A stretch of 64,000 nt of DNA from Pegea sp. RAD2-039 (taxonomy: Eukaryota; Chordata; Thaliacea; Salpida; Salpidae): NCBI GenBank assembly GCA_034620365.1, contig JAQGEQ010000298.1, positions 55,045 to 119,044 on the forward strand. Direction: 5' to 3'. The notes below the pieces were generated by a model. It made no database searches. It was not told the origin of the DNA and saw only the letters and a program-made list of their open reading frames with translations. Below, one piece after another: positions 1 through 11,908 of this stretch (its first letter is position 1; each line of letters starts with the position of its first letter). A program made the position numbers and the translations under genes.

Positions 1-924
1 GATTTAGAAGATGCCCCGATAGATGAAAACAAAAGTTAGAAGATATTTATTTAGTAAAATAATACTAAATTATTTATGAATTACTTTAATTGAAAAATCG
101 AAAAAGTTAACTAATGTTATTCGTCATAAAGACAATCTCATGAATAACTACAAATAACTTTTTACAGCTAAAAGTCCTCAGAAAGAAATCAAGAATCTGA
201 AAAGGAATCCTGAATTACTCAAAAGAAGTAAATTAAACTTTTTCAATTATTTGTAAAAAAATATATCTTAGTAATGTTTCTAGTACTAGAATAAAATTAA
301 TTTTTGTAATAAAACAATTATTGTGCAGCTGATCTTTATCACTGCGAGTTTTGTGAAGACATTTTTGCTGATAAGAAAGTATTTGAAGTTCATCTTAAAA
401 GAAAACATTCGCCTAATAAAAAGTATCGATGCAATCTCTGTGACTTTTCTGCGGATTATAAATGCTATCTGAAACGACACCAAGTAACCCATAATAAAAT
501 GAAAAATTTTGTTTGTCGCTTGTGTGGAAAAAGCTTTGGACTAAAATGCAATCTCAACAAGCATAATGAGTCAGTTCACTTAAAGGTGACGTATCAATGC
601 GAGCTCTGCGAAAAATCGTTTAGCCACAAATCTAGCAAGCAACAACATATCCGTAATACTCACCAGAAACAAAAAGATTTTGTTTGTAATCAATGTGGAA
701 AGACATTTGGGCAATTATGTAGTCTTACAAGACACAAACGAATCCACACAGGCGAGAAGTTGTTTCATTGTAAGATTTGCTCAAAATCATTTTCGCGATC
801 ATCTACTCTGAAGCAACACGAGATCATCATCCACACCAGAAACTTCCCATATAACTGCAGTGTTTGTAAAAAAGGGTTTATGCGTCCTTCTGTTTTAAAA
901 ACACATCTGAGAAGTCACAATTGA
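1..924 (+). CDS. Homeobox/acidic/C2H2 zinc-finger gene, copy HZ-1, 3' end only
   Basis: This is the 3' end of a spliced nuclear DNA-binding protein gene, cut by the window start. Exons read as 1-34 (end of the acidic exon), 168-227 (Lys-rich linker containing LKRNPELLKR) and 329-924 (zinc fingers); every junction is GT-AG and phase 1. The last exon encodes seven C2H2 fingers and ends HLRSHN-stop at 924. A Lys/Asn-rich inter-finger stretch follows finger 2, and the TGEK-type linker occurs only between fingers 5 and 6. An AATAAA at 990-995 is the likely polyadenylation signal and is conserved in the other copies. The sequence is nearly identical to HZ-2 and HZ-3, but the finger residues that contact DNA differ. 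Exons 1-3 would lie outside the window. No stops are seen in the visible part, so I treat it as coding. Confidence 0.8.
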
Positions 925-1457
925 GTTTATGAAACTTTCATTTGTTTGATTTTTAGTTTATTTGTTGAAATTGTTTATTTTGTTGTTTTAATAAAAGTTT
1001 TAATTCGATTTGTTGTGATGTTAATTTGAGTCTTTAAAAAGTTTTTAGTTGAAAGAATTGTAATTAATAAAATCGAATGATCAATAAACAATTAGTTTTA
1101 AATAATTAGATTAATTTTTAATTGAATCAATTAGTTACTAGCTAAACTGTCCTTTTAAGAAATTTACTTTTATCGCAACTTTCTAATGTCTTTTTAATGA
1201 TCTTTATTATTGTCTTTCTAGACATCCTATCTGATGTTAACTTGGAACCCCGATTAGAAATATTTTGGAATTTTTATTTAAACTTAACAAAAGTTCATTT
1301 TTGAACTATCTTTAAAGTGTTTAAGCTAAAAGAGCTGTCTATAGACTCAAATATCAGTAGATGATGTTAGTTTGTTTGTATACGCAGATGAAATTCAGCC
1401 ATTAGTTAGTTTGTATATTGAAATGATGATGACTCTTTATATAAAGCTTATCATCGG
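925..1457. repeat. 3' flank of the HZ gene, shared by three copies
   Basis: This gene-free stretch matches 14,459-14,993 and 22,059-22,595 almost base for base, so it is part of the duplicated unit. The match stops abruptly at 1,457 after catcggg. It includes a motif around 1,220-1,300 that recurs again at 23,011-23,102. No gene is seen in it apart from the polyadenylation signal noted for HZ-1. Confidence 0.75.
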
Positions 1458-2260
1458 GTTAGCCTCCAGCAATTCAATATTGTTTACACATCATCTTGTT
1501 TGTTGACTAGATTAAGGATAGGAACTTTTAATTAACATCTTTATCTTAAGTGAATGTACAAAGCTCTCTTCTTGCTTTGTCAAATCAATCTCCATTGTGC
1601 TTCCCATTTCATATCAAACTCACTGCCACTTTTACCTCTCATAGAGAATTAATGGACTTTATCTAAAAATTTACAAACACATCTTCCTAAACCAAAAAAG
1701 TCCCTGCGCTCTCTACAAAAAATTGGAATTCTAAGGGGCAGAAGATCTATTAAAAGTTTCAAATGTTTCGGATCAGACTTCATTTAATGTTTTTACACAA
1801 AATAACCTCGGAAAAAAGTTCTTCTTCTCCATATACTGCAATTTGTTAAAAGTAATTTTGTATCTCTGACGAACTAAGTAACTGCGGGTGAAAGGAAAAC
1901 CTCTACCAAAAAATTTGCATACTAAATAAAAGAACCAAGCGAAATGAAACAATACAAAGTATAGGAAGGAAGTTCTAGCGCTACAAAGTTTGTATCTTGC
2001 TTCAGTTGGTTTTTTCTGCTGTAGTTGTGACAATCTATATGGAGTTCACTATTAATCTTTGGGAAAACGCTCATAACTCTCCCGTCTCCATTTGTGAATG
2101 CTTCCATCCTGCTCTTCCTCACAGCGAGAAAGCTCTCGCTTACTTCTTGATCCCTGATTAGATCCAGTAGAGCTTATTGTTTGTCCTGTCGCCCTTGAGC
2201 TAGAATCTATCTGCTTTCCCTTTTTTAGCTTTTCTACTTTTTAATAACCAAAGCGTCAAG
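1458..2260. other. Unique, possibly decayed coding DNA, unidentified
   Basis: This stretch is not shared with the other duplicates and ends where the large inverted duplication begins. Its base composition around 1,560-2,220 is less AT-rich than its surroundings. Both strands show fragments of open frame broken by stops, the longest on the minus strand at about 1,773-2,122. That pattern suggests an old mobile-element or gene remnant, but I recognise no domain. Confidence 0.35.
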
Positions 2261-3104
2261 ATGCTGATGCAAAGCAAAGACTCGTTGACAATTGTTTAAT
2301 GAAAATAATCTTGCTGTAGTTATATGGCATCATTTTGAAAAGAAAAATAATTATTACTGAAGGTTTAGATGTAGTAAATGTATCAGAAGTAATAATGTTG
2401 TTACAAACTAGTATAAAATGATTACACTAAATCATATTAAGCTGAAAAATTGTTGATGGATGTCGTGTTAATTACCCTCAAATATGAGAGATCTAATTGC
2501 TGTTGTTGATTTATTATAAGAACGAAAGATTTATTCAGCTTGATGTTAAAGAAAAACATTTCATTTTAACTTTTATGGTTGAAACTACGCATCATCTATG
2601 TTTAAATAATTCTGTACAAGCAGAAATAATCAATTCAGTTATTTGGAGCAGTATCTACTTTTATACAAACTTTGCAGGATATAAATTACTCAAAGTATCG
2701 GTTTGTAATTTGTCAAATGCTTTTTAGCATCTTAATGAACCACTTGAACCTTGTATGTGAATTATATCTAGAAATTTTATTTTATGAATTTATTTATTCG
2801 AGCTTAATAAGTTCAAAATTTGTCAACAAAAAGTTAATAATTTCAAAACTTTATATCCTTAACTTTTGAAGTTTTTAACCGAAAATAAGTCACGTATTAT
2901 AGTTATACCAATTATATAAACTTATATATTATAGAAATATTAATATTCTTAAATTGAATCAAAATAAAAACTTGTCTCTGCTATGTTTTATTTTATAAGT
3001 CTTTAATAACTTGTATGAACTGAACATTGAGTTTTAATTTAGTAGAAGGAATTTTAAGAAATTTATGTTATATTTAATAAAAGTCGAGTAATTTTAAAAC
3101 ACAT

Positions 3105-3890
3105 TTTATAAATTCGTTTAACATTTTTTATTTGAAAATTGATGATTGATTATCAATGATTCATTGTTCACAGATGAACAGGAATTATTCATACACAAAA
3201 TCAATCGTTAATACATTTGTGGTTACAATCGAATTTTTTGTTCTTCATTGTTTTATAAGGATTAAAATCTCATTTCCTCCCAGCCTAAAATACACAATTT
3301 AATATATTCTTTATTAATTATATATAGTTTTATGTCAGAATCACTCGCGTTGTTCAAGCAGAAGTTGAACTGTTATAATATTACCAACATTGCCATTTCT
3401 AAACTGTGAATTTTTCCTTTTTTTAATATTATTATAATTCTAATTTAAAACAGATTGTATAAATTCTTTTTAATGCTTTTTATTCGAAGTTTGATATTAA
3501 TAGCATTTGTTTAAACTTTCACAGATGAATGGAAATTATTCGAGCACAAAATTGATTGTTAAAATAGTTCAATTTAGTACAGAGATATCAGACTTCTAAG
3601 GTTACTTATTGATTGATGTTAAAAAGCTTACAAGCAATGCTACTCGTCTAAATTTCTTTTTTTATAAAGTGACTTTTGGTATCAACATATAAAAAACTAA
3701 TTAAAATTAATTGATTGAATAATTATTAATAAATAATCAACATTTTTGAATAAATAGTGAAATTTTGCATCATTGTTATTCATCGCGAAATTCTGGTTGC
3801 AATTGAAGTCTTTGTTCCTCATCCTTTTCATAATGATTAAAATCTCATTTCCTCCCAGCCTAAAATACACAATTTACTATATTCTTTACA
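3105..3890. repeat. Duplicated approximately 200-bp motif flanking a LINE relic
   Basis: Segments at about 3,150-3,310 and 3,525-3,880 share the order: acagatgaa, attattc, cacaaaat, then a motif ending atttcctcccagcc and aaaatacacaattta. The copies differ by substitutions and a spacer, so this is an old partial tandem duplication. It lies on both sides of the LINE 3' fragment at 3,331. The same arrangement recurs inverted in the right arm around 34,500-35,220. Confidence 0.6.
3331..3408 (+). mobile_element. LINE 3' end relic
   Basis: The frame from the ATG at 3,331 reads about 25 codons to TGA, with FKQKLNCYNITNIAISKL before the stop. The reverse transcriptase ORF ending at 62,431 finishes FKKKLNCYNIANIAISKL-stop, so this is the tail of the same non-LTR family, strongly 5'-truncated. 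A matching inverted copy lies at about 34,968-35,045 in the other duplication arm, so the insertion predates that duplication. Confidence 0.75.
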
Positions 3891-4421
3891 TGCTTGATAA
3901 AAGCAAAATTCAAATATAGAATTTCGTTTGTAGAATTTAGAATAACATTTTAACAATGAAAATTCAACACTTTCTTCTATTTAAGATAACTATAAAAAAA
4001 TTGTGTTTATTGGGAAAGCAAAAAAGTGTAGAATGGAATATTTATTTACTTAAAATATTTGAAGCATGAAACTTCCAGGAGTATTTAATAGTCTTTGTAA
4101 GATTGATCATAACCATTAAAAACGTTTTTATCATCTTACATGAAATAAGATCTAACAAAAGAAATTCTATTTTTTGTTCTATTTTACCTTTATTAAGAAA
4201 CTCTTTTTTTTAATATTACAAAGTAGAATAATAAGAAAGAAAAAAGATAATTTCACTATTAAAACTAAGCATAGTCTAATCATTGTTGTAAAAAGAAAGT
4301 AGCTAAAAGTATTTCAATTTCTTTCGATTTTAGATAGTCTTATTGGTGGGACTTGATTTTAAACTTTATTTTGAAAGATTTCAACTTAAATATTTAAAAG
4401 ATTTTGCAGGATTTAACAGAA
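3891..4421. other. Gene-free upstream region of the Cys-rich gene
   Basis: This AT-rich stretch is shared with about 33,960-34,490 in inverted orientation. I see no ORF or RNA gene. It should contain the promoter of the ancestral Cys-rich gene, but no TATA or initiator element stands out from the AT-rich background. Confidence 0.4.
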
Positions 4422-7400
4422 ATTAAGTCTATTGTATTAGCTTTAGTAACAGTTTTGATTTATGCTGTGAATACTGCAGGTGAAAATATTCGAATAATTT
4501 ATTATTAATAATATTTGAAAATTTGTTTCTTCTTTAAAATAAACGCAAAATAGTATGCTTGAAAAGAGAACCTCTTACTAACATATATTATCACAAATAG
4601 TATAATAATACTGATAATAGAAGTCTTTTAAATATTTATTAATACACATTCTGAATATTTAATAACGACTTCAAACTAAATATTCTTTAATTTAGATGGA
4701 ATCAAATATGTAGTGTATCGTGGTTTTATAGAAAATGAGACAGAAAAATTAGTTCTACTTGAAAGTGATAAAGCTGACTGTCCTGAATCCACATCTTGCT
4801 ACTTTACAATATATAGATTTCTTTCTGGTAAGAACAAACAATTTAGTCTCAAAAATTTTAAAATAAACAAACTTTAACTCTAAATTTACTATTTGATAAC
4901 TTTTTAAAAAGCGTTTTAAAAACTTACTATTCATTTCTAGAACTTAGTTTAGTGAGTAGAAGTTTGGTGATCAAAAGTAATTTTTTTATCTCAATTGCAG
5001 CACCATACACAGCTTATGTAGCAAACTGTGTCAAGATAGACGATGATTTCAGCGATCCGTCCTTTTGTGAAATAGAAGACATAACAACTTGCTCACAAAG
5101 CATCTGTTCTGAAGATCTATGTAATAATATTTCAACAACTCAGCTACCAACAACTCAGGCACCAACAAATCAGTGTCCAAAAACTCAACTACCAACAACA
5201 ACTCAGCTACCAACTACTCAGCCACCAACAACTCAGCCACCAACAACTCAGCCACCAACAACTCAGCCAGCAATAACTCAGTCACCAACAACTCAGCTAC
5301 CAACAACTCAGCCACCAACAACTCAGCCACCAACATCTCAGCTACCAACAACTCAGCCACCAACAACTCAGCCAGCAATAACTCAGCCACCAACATCTCA
5401 GCTACCAACAACTCAGCCACCTACAACTCAGCCACCAACATCTCAGCTACCAACAACTCAGCTACCAACAACTCAGCCAGCAATAACTCAGTCACAACCA
5501 ACTCAGCTACCAACAACTCAGCCAGCAATAACTCAGTCTCCAACAACTCAGCTACCAACAACTCAGCTACCAATAACTCAGCCACCAACAACTCAGCTAC
5601 CAACAACTCAGCTACCAACAACTCAGCTACCAACAACTCAGCCACCAACAACTCAGCTACCAACAACTCAGCCAGCATTAACTCAGTCACCAACAACTCA
5701 GCCACCAACAACTCAGCTACCAACAACTCAGCCAGCAATAACTCAGTCACCAACAACTCAGCTACCGACAACTCAGCTACCAACAACTCAGCTACCAACA
5801 ACTCAGCTACCAACAACTCAGCCACCAACAACTCAGTTACCAACAACTCAGCTACCAACAACTCAGCTACCAACAACTCAGCCAGCAATAACTCAGCTAC
5901 CAACAACTCAGCTACCAACAACTCAGCCACCAACAACTCAGCTACCAACAACTCAGCCAGCAATAACTCAGTCACCAACAACTCAGCTACCAACAACTCA
6001 GCTACCAACAACTCAGCCAGCAACAACTCAGCTACCACCAACTCAGCTACCAACAACTCAGCCAGCAATAACTCAGTCACCAACAACTCAGCTACCAACA
6101 ACTCAGCTACCAACAACTCAGCTACCAACAACTCAGCTACCAACAACTCAGCCACCAACAACTCAGCTACCAACATCTCAGCTACCAACAACTCAGCCAG
6201 CAATAACTCAGTCACCAACAACTCAGCTACCAACAACTCAGCTACCAACAACTCAGCTACCAACAACTCAGCTACCAACAACTCAGCTACCAACAACTCA
6301 GCCAGCAATAACTCAGCTACCACCAACTCAGCTACAAACAACTCAGCTACCAACAACTCAGCTACCAACAACTCAGCCAGCAATAACTCAGCTACCACCA
6401 ACTCAGCTACCAACAACTCAGCTACCGACAACTCAGCCACCAACAACTCAGCTACCAACAACTCAGCTACCAACAACTCAGCCACCAACAACTCAGCTAC
6501 CAACAACTCAGCTACCGACAACTCAGCCAGCAATAACTCAGTCTCAAACAACTCAGCTACCAACAACTCAGCCAGCAACAACTCAGCTACCACCAACTCA
6601 GCTACCAACAACTCAGCTACCAACAACTCAGCCAGCAATAACTCAGTCACCAACAACTCAGCTACCAACAACTCAGCTACCACCAACTCAGCTACCAACA
6701 ACTCAGCCAGCAATAACTCAGCTACCGACAACTCAGCCACCAACAACTCAGCTACCAACAACTTAGCCAGCAATAACTCAGTCACCAACAACTCAGCTAC
6801 CAACAACTCAGCCACCAACAACTCAGCCAGCAATAACTCAGTCACCAACAACTCAGCCACCAACAACTCAGCCACCAACAACTCAGCTACCAACAACTCA
6901 GCTACCAACAACTCAGCCACCAACAACTCAGCCACCAACAACTCAGTCTCCAACAACTGTGGTTGAAACAACAGCTGAAACAACAACTTATACTTCACCA
7001 TCTTCAAGTATTACCTTCAATCTAATTGTTTAAAGACAAGTTAATTTCATTCTAATATGTTTTTAAGAATGTCCAGCTCTTAGTAAAGATAGAATAGTTG
7101 ACTTCAATTGTTCAAGATTTTATGATGATTCATATAAATGTGGACGTCGCAGAGCATGGTCTTGTGATTATTCTAGTTGGAGAGTTAATATGTTGGAATT
7201 GTTTTTAAAAGAAGTTGCAGACAAAATGTAAATTTACAAACTTTTTTTCAAATTTTTAACTTTTTTATTTTATATAACAAAATTTGTAGTCCTGAAGATA
7301 GTGATTTTAAACTTACTAAATGTGATAATGATGATGGCATCAGTTGTGAATCATCAGAAAAATGTTGTTACATCTCCTACAGTGGATGTCAAATTTGTCA

Positions 7401-7613
7401 TTGCATCGACCATGATTACATTGGTAATTGATGAGTATTATTTTTGAAATAGTTTCTACTTATTATCAATTATTTACTAAAAGTGTATTAATGATCTTAG
7501 ATGAAACATATGTACAAAATATTTGGAAGCGATATCAGCAATTATGGAGGAAACTATACAAGTTATACATCGAAGTTTATCCTGGATAATCTGACTATTT
7601 TTATACTTGTTAA
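4422..7613 (+). pseudogene. Ly-6-like/Cys-rich secreted protein gene, degenerate copy with giant PTTQ array
   Basis: This is the left-arm copy of the intact gene at 32,526-33,959. Exons by homology are 4,422-4,479, 4,696-4,827, 5,001-7,007, 7,068-7,227, 7,290-7,423 and 7,501-7,613, all with GT-AG sites in matching phase. Four lesions are visible. The start codon is ATT instead of ATG at 4,422. The first Cys of the three-finger domain is Tyr (TAT for TGT in exon 2). A TAG interrupts the repeat region at 6,764-6,766. A TAA at 7,587-7,589 removes the last seven residues plus the ancestral stop at 7,611. Exon 3 has grown from 249 bp to 2,007 bp by expansion of a 15-bp unit encoding (L/P/A)P(T/I)TQ. 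Apart from the single TAG the expansion stays in frame. An AATAAA lies at 7,768. It is probably no longer translated from its original start. Confidence 0.85.
5132..6957 (+). repeat. 15-bp minisatellite, about 120 units, encoding xPTTQ
   Basis: The unit is ctaccaacaactcag, with variants ccaccaacaactcag, ccagcaataactcag and gtcaccaacaactca. From about 5,203 to the end every unit is exactly 15 bp, so successive 60-base blocks all end in actca. Irregular units at 5,132-5,202, including one with an extra aca, mark the old edge. Variant units recur in a patterned order: the block at 5,941-6,000 equals the block at 6,181-6,240, which suggests multi-unit duplications. The + strand has few G residues. 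Frames other than the coding one also stay open because of the period, so those ORFs are not genes. Confidence 0.95.
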
Positions 7614-8780
7614 ACAAGCGAAATCTTCCACAATATATTTCTTACATTAGTTACTTACAAACAATTGTAAATATATCAAAACTTTATACTTTGTAAAAGT
7701 GCTAACTGTTGTAACTTGTATATTATAACTGAAAAATATTTGACTAAATTCAGAAGAGCATTAAAAAATAAAACTAAGATCCACTAATAGTGAAATGTTT
7801 TGTTGGTAATATTTGTTCCGTAAAAGTTAGAGGTTTTACGAAAGTTCTTTTATTTTGTTTGTTCTATTCAATGAAGCATAAGCTTCAATCTATTGAAGCA
7901 TAAGCAAAAAAAAGTAGTTAACAAAAAATATCAAATTAAGTGAAAAAATAAACTGGCAGCATTATACATCACTTGTTAAAAAAATTGTCTAAATGTTATT
8001 TATTTCAAACGATGTTGAATTTGTATATCTTGAAAGATTTGTGAATTTGGTGTGAAGCAACTGAACTAGTTCTGAATAAATAATTTTTTTATATGGATGC
8101 ATCTGTATTACTTTTTCAAATTAATTAAAATTCGATATTAGTAGTAAGCAAAACTGATTTAACAATTTTCTATAAGAATATTATTACATAAAGATTTTAA
8201 GTCAGATTTTTAGTTATTAGTAGCATCTTGTGAATAAGAATTGTTTTGGAAGACTTCTTGTTTAGACTTTCTTAAAACAGTTTATAGATTACTCAACAGT
8301 AATTTAGTTATAGAAAATCATTTGGGCAAAACATTATTTGCTCATTTGACAAAGTTGAAATTTGACTCTTAATATCTGAAACATTGAATTAAATCCTGCA
8401 AAAGGCTTCTAAACTAAATCAAGGTAAATAGTTTCAGCTTTTTTATTTATTAGCTTGTTTGAATATAAACACAAACTATTTGAAATCCTGTCTTTAGAAA
8501 AAATTATTAAGATCGAATAAATAGTTAAATAATTAGACAATTAAGTTCTTCAATGTCCAAGATGCACAGAAGACATGTAAATTATTACATCAGAGTTTCA
8601 TTCTGATTTTAGTGTTCGTTATTCTAAAATCAAAAATGTAAAAATACAAATAATATTCAATAAAAAAAAAACTTTCTAAATAATCACCTCTAGTATACTT
8701 TAAATTGCATCTTTCAAGTAAGACAAAGTACAAGTCTAAAACAAATATCGACAAAAACCGCGCTTAGACACCATCGCCAT
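7614..8780. other. Gene-free duplicated DNA
   Basis: The part from about 7,750 recurs directly at 23,130-24,190 and inverted at about 31,210-32,370. Apart from the polyadenylation signal at 7,768-7,773 I see nothing coding. The similarity across three places shows that it is part of a repeatedly duplicated block. Confidence 0.6.
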
Positions 8781-9300
8781 GTGCATTCCAGAGAAAATTG
8801 TAGAATTCCTAACTTTAATGGATATATTAAAGTCATCAACAATACTACCTCTTTGTCTTGCTTCAAAATGAAGGTTAAGATGTACAATAGCGCACTGGAA
8901 GCTCTTGGAGTGACGACTTATGACAGCAAAGACTGCTTCGAAAAAAGAAGCGTCAAGCGCATGTAAAGCACCAAAAACAATCTAGCAATTCTGAGATTTT
9001 GCGCAAAGCTAGAAAAGTATTTGCTGAGCTGCAAGAAAATGTGTCAATGAGTTTTGGCTGTAAAAAATCGAAGCTGTAGCAGCAATAGGTGACACCAGAT
9101 CCGTTTATGATGGTGTTAGATGTGCAATTGAACCCACAAAACGTCTAACAGCCCCTGCAATCTGCCGCAAGAGAAATCTTGTACAAAAATAAGAAACCAA
9201 TAGGGAAGCGTGTGGAACATTTTTAACTCGTTTACTCACTGCAAAACACCGTGATGAACACTATAATGGATAAAATGTAGCAACTACTAGTCATATGAGA
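8781..9300 (+). pseudogene. RTE-like non-LTR retrotransposon relic (linker between endonuclease and RT)
   Basis: Broken frames read YNSALEALGVTTYDSKDCFE and, further on, AVAAIGDTRSVYDGVRCAIEP followed by KRLTAP. This resembles the segment between endonuclease and reverse transcriptase in RTE-type LINEs, where motifs of the form ALExLGxxxxxxxDWFDE and GDxxxxYDGVKxAxGPxxxxxAP are common. Several stops and frame changes make it non-functional. Related copies lie at 30,740-31,186 on the minus strand (a longer open stretch of 100 codons) and at 24,200-24,365 (shorter). The family assignment rests on motif memory rather than alignment. Confidence 0.5.
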
Positions 9301-10137
9301 GCTAGATTGTGGACCAACAAGAGAAGAACCCAGCAAAGCCATTTCATCAATGGGTGTTGAGAAGCATCTGGTAGCGATGGTAAAGTACCTGATCTACTAA
9401 ATGTAAACTTGCTTTTTGTTCATTCTCCGGATATTTTAATTAAATGTTGAAAAAAAGAGCATATATTTAAATTTATTTTATTAAAAAAAACCTGATTTTC
9501 TAGAAAATTCTTTTGTTTTGTTTACAGCTTTTATAAATGTTATATAATATCTGGTATTTATCATTTCTATGGCCATTTACTCATCTATCAGTTGTTCCTG
9601 ATTTTTTCCTTGTTTTCTACATTAATGTTAAGCTGTGATCCTTAAGACCTTTGCATTATTTTTCGGCAATCACAATGTTTCATGTTTGCTGTAAGAGTTG
9701 TACAATTTGTGATTTGCATCCATATGACAAATATACTTTACATAATATTCAAATAGATTATTGAAAGCATACCTCTTATAGTTTCTTACCAAGCTATTTT
9801 TCTATGGTAATCGCAGAACGTATGAACCTTAGATTATTTTCTGCAAAGGTTTCTGAACATTGGGCGCTGTCAGTTCATTCTACATCCTGACAGTTGAGTT
9901 TTTCATTGTTATTTGCCGAGTTTGTTAACAGGAAATTTTTGTGAGTTTTTTATTTAAACATGCTTTCATAGTGATATTAAAATTATTAATTTGAAGTGAT
10001 TAATTCATTTTTTTTAATCTTTTAGTTTCTACAATTATACTTGGGATTTTTATTCATTAGATGATAAACATAATAATAAGTAATTTGTTAAAATTTATTT
10101 TTTTATAAACTTTTTTCATAAACTTTTATAGAAAATG
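9301..10137. other. Gene-free duplicated DNA
   Basis: The stretch is shared inverted with about 29,860-30,700. Its part from 9,706 onward is shared directly with 24,370-24,890, where the preceding 760 bp are missing. No ORF or RNA gene is visible. Confidence 0.5.
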
Positions 10138-10275
10138 GTTGGATTATCAGTTGAATAACTACATATATTGCAGGAAAACTTTTTCTCATTATTTTTGTGT
10201 TTCCTTTTTATATAAGACTTCAAAACTCTTTCATTTCCAAAAATTTCCTCACAAAACTGGCAGTGATGAAGATAA
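10138..10275 (-). pseudogene. C2H2 zinc-finger exon relic
   Basis: Read on the minus strand, this encodes a broken finger pair starting HHC-stop-FCEEIFGNERVLKSYIKRKH and continuing KFSCNICSYSTDN. It matches the first two fingers of the HZ genes (YHCEFCEDIFADKKVFEVHLKRKH, then YRCNLCDYTTD). Related relics are at 16,350-16,476 (minus) and 29,705-29,845 (plus). It is a partial, stop-containing fragment of an older zinc-finger family member. Confidence 0.65.
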
Positions 10276-11210
10276 TTAGAGTTAAAGATTAAACAGTATT
10301 GAAATATTTTTACGACTTTTTACTGTTTCTGCTATTTTTTACTGTTTTTGGTGTCTTTTAACAGTTTCAGGTATCTTAAACTGTTTCAGGTGTTATAGAC
10401 TACTTAAAGAAAGATGCCAATGCAACTATCACTTGTGGTTTATGCTTAGATATCATCAATGATAAGATATTATCATTTATCTATCATAAAACTTATTTGT
10501 TCAGTTGGTTTGCACTTGCATTATGACCAGTAGGTGGTGCAGCCAGATGTTTGACATTTTGTCATTACCAGGTGACTTCAATTTCTGTTTCTTTTTCAGC
10601 CCCTGAGAAACTTTTACAACTGATATTAGATTCCACTGATACTTGGGTATATGTTTCATATCCTCAGCTTCTGTGAGAATCCATTCTTGTTACTAGTTTC
10701 TTTATACTTTTGCTTAGTTGGTTTTGGTAGAAGTTTTTAGAGTTTTTATTAAATAATTGCTCCACAGGTTGTTGAAGTGAAAGTTGACAAACCATTAAGA
10801 AGTAAATATTGATGCATGAGAAAGTTGTTACAGATGCATATTTGCAAATTCAAGTTTATAGTATATACTTTTGACTATAAGAGGAACAGATCTGATCAAT
10901 TTTCTACTTTCTTTAAATGTTTCATTTATTCATAATGTTTTTATCACTTAATTATTATGTAAAGAACATATTGTTGCCTCTGGTAGTGTATTCAGAGTTG
11001 TTTGTAGTATATATAAAACGAATAACAGTAGAATATTTTACCGCATATGTTAATACCTTATCCACGCTAAGCTAGAGCACTTTTATAACTTTGGTTATTT
11101 GCAAATTTTGTAGTTTAATAGAGCTCTCTATTAGAATAGTTTTAATTTATTCAAATGTATAATTGTTTTATTTTCAATTTGTCACCGATTTCTTTGGTGT
11201 TATTGAATCC
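10276..11210. other. Gene-free stretch with possible orphan exons
   Basis: This region is shared inverted with about 28,790-29,700. Two short segments look exon-like on the + strand: one after tttcag at about 10,390 (reading LKKDANATITCGLCLDI) and one after tttttcag at about 10,600 (reading PEKLLQLILDSTDTWVY). The first also occurs next to the SMC6 relic at 16,534. I do not recognise a gene and cannot join them in one convincing frame. Confidence 0.3.
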
Positions 11211-11908
11211 ATAAGTCTAAAAATTTGTTTTTTTTTGTAGATATTAGTTATTTTATATTTGATTAAATTGATAGAACAAGTTTATTAAACTCCAAGTGCA
11301 GTTTATATACGAATAAATGGCATCACTTAAATAAAACTTTTACTACTTAGACAGAGGAATGTAAGTTAAATTGAAGAGAGAAGAAAAATTGGCTAAGTTA
11401 TTTACTGTTGGTATAGTTCTCAATTTATTTCATAAAAAATTTCATTTTAAGATTTATTTTGAATTTTTAAACATTTAAGAGTTTATTTTATTCTAATTCT
11501 ACTGAAAAAAATTGCTTAAATCTTACATAATATCACCAAACTTTATTTCTTAAATTTTAAAGGTTAAGTTACCAGATTATTTTAGTTGCTTTCTTAATCA
11601 TTTAAAAACAGTCGTATACGATGTTTATTAATAAAAAGTATTTTAGCTTTTTATAATAAATGTTTATTCCAGTCACTTTTATTTTCAATGTTTTTTTAGC
11701 ATGATCTTAAAATAATTCATTCTATTTTGAAGTTTGTTTATAGATATTTTTATGCATTTTTATATTTAGATGTACATTAATAAACTGAAATATAAATTAT
11801 ATAATTAAAATTGTTTATATAAGTTATATAGAAAAACTTCTTTTTCAATTAAACTTGAGTTAAGCTTATTAATATTTCTTTTATAAACAGATTTAGTAAT
11901 TGATAATA

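Noticed and set aside
2497-2727. 76-codon ORF also present inverted at 35,652-35,882
   Set aside because: Both begin with TTG rather than ATG and lie in DNA duplicated as a whole, so their conservation does not imply selection.
5132-6957. CRISPR-like array
   Set aside because: Units are contiguous without unique spacers, encode protein in frame, and lie in a spliced animal gene.
5173-7007. Long ORFs in the other forward frame and on the minus strand across the PTTQ array
   Set aside because: They are frames of a 15-bp repeat with no stop in the unit (SATNN on plus, LLVAE on minus); only the frame continuous with the Ly-6-like exon has homology to the intact copy.
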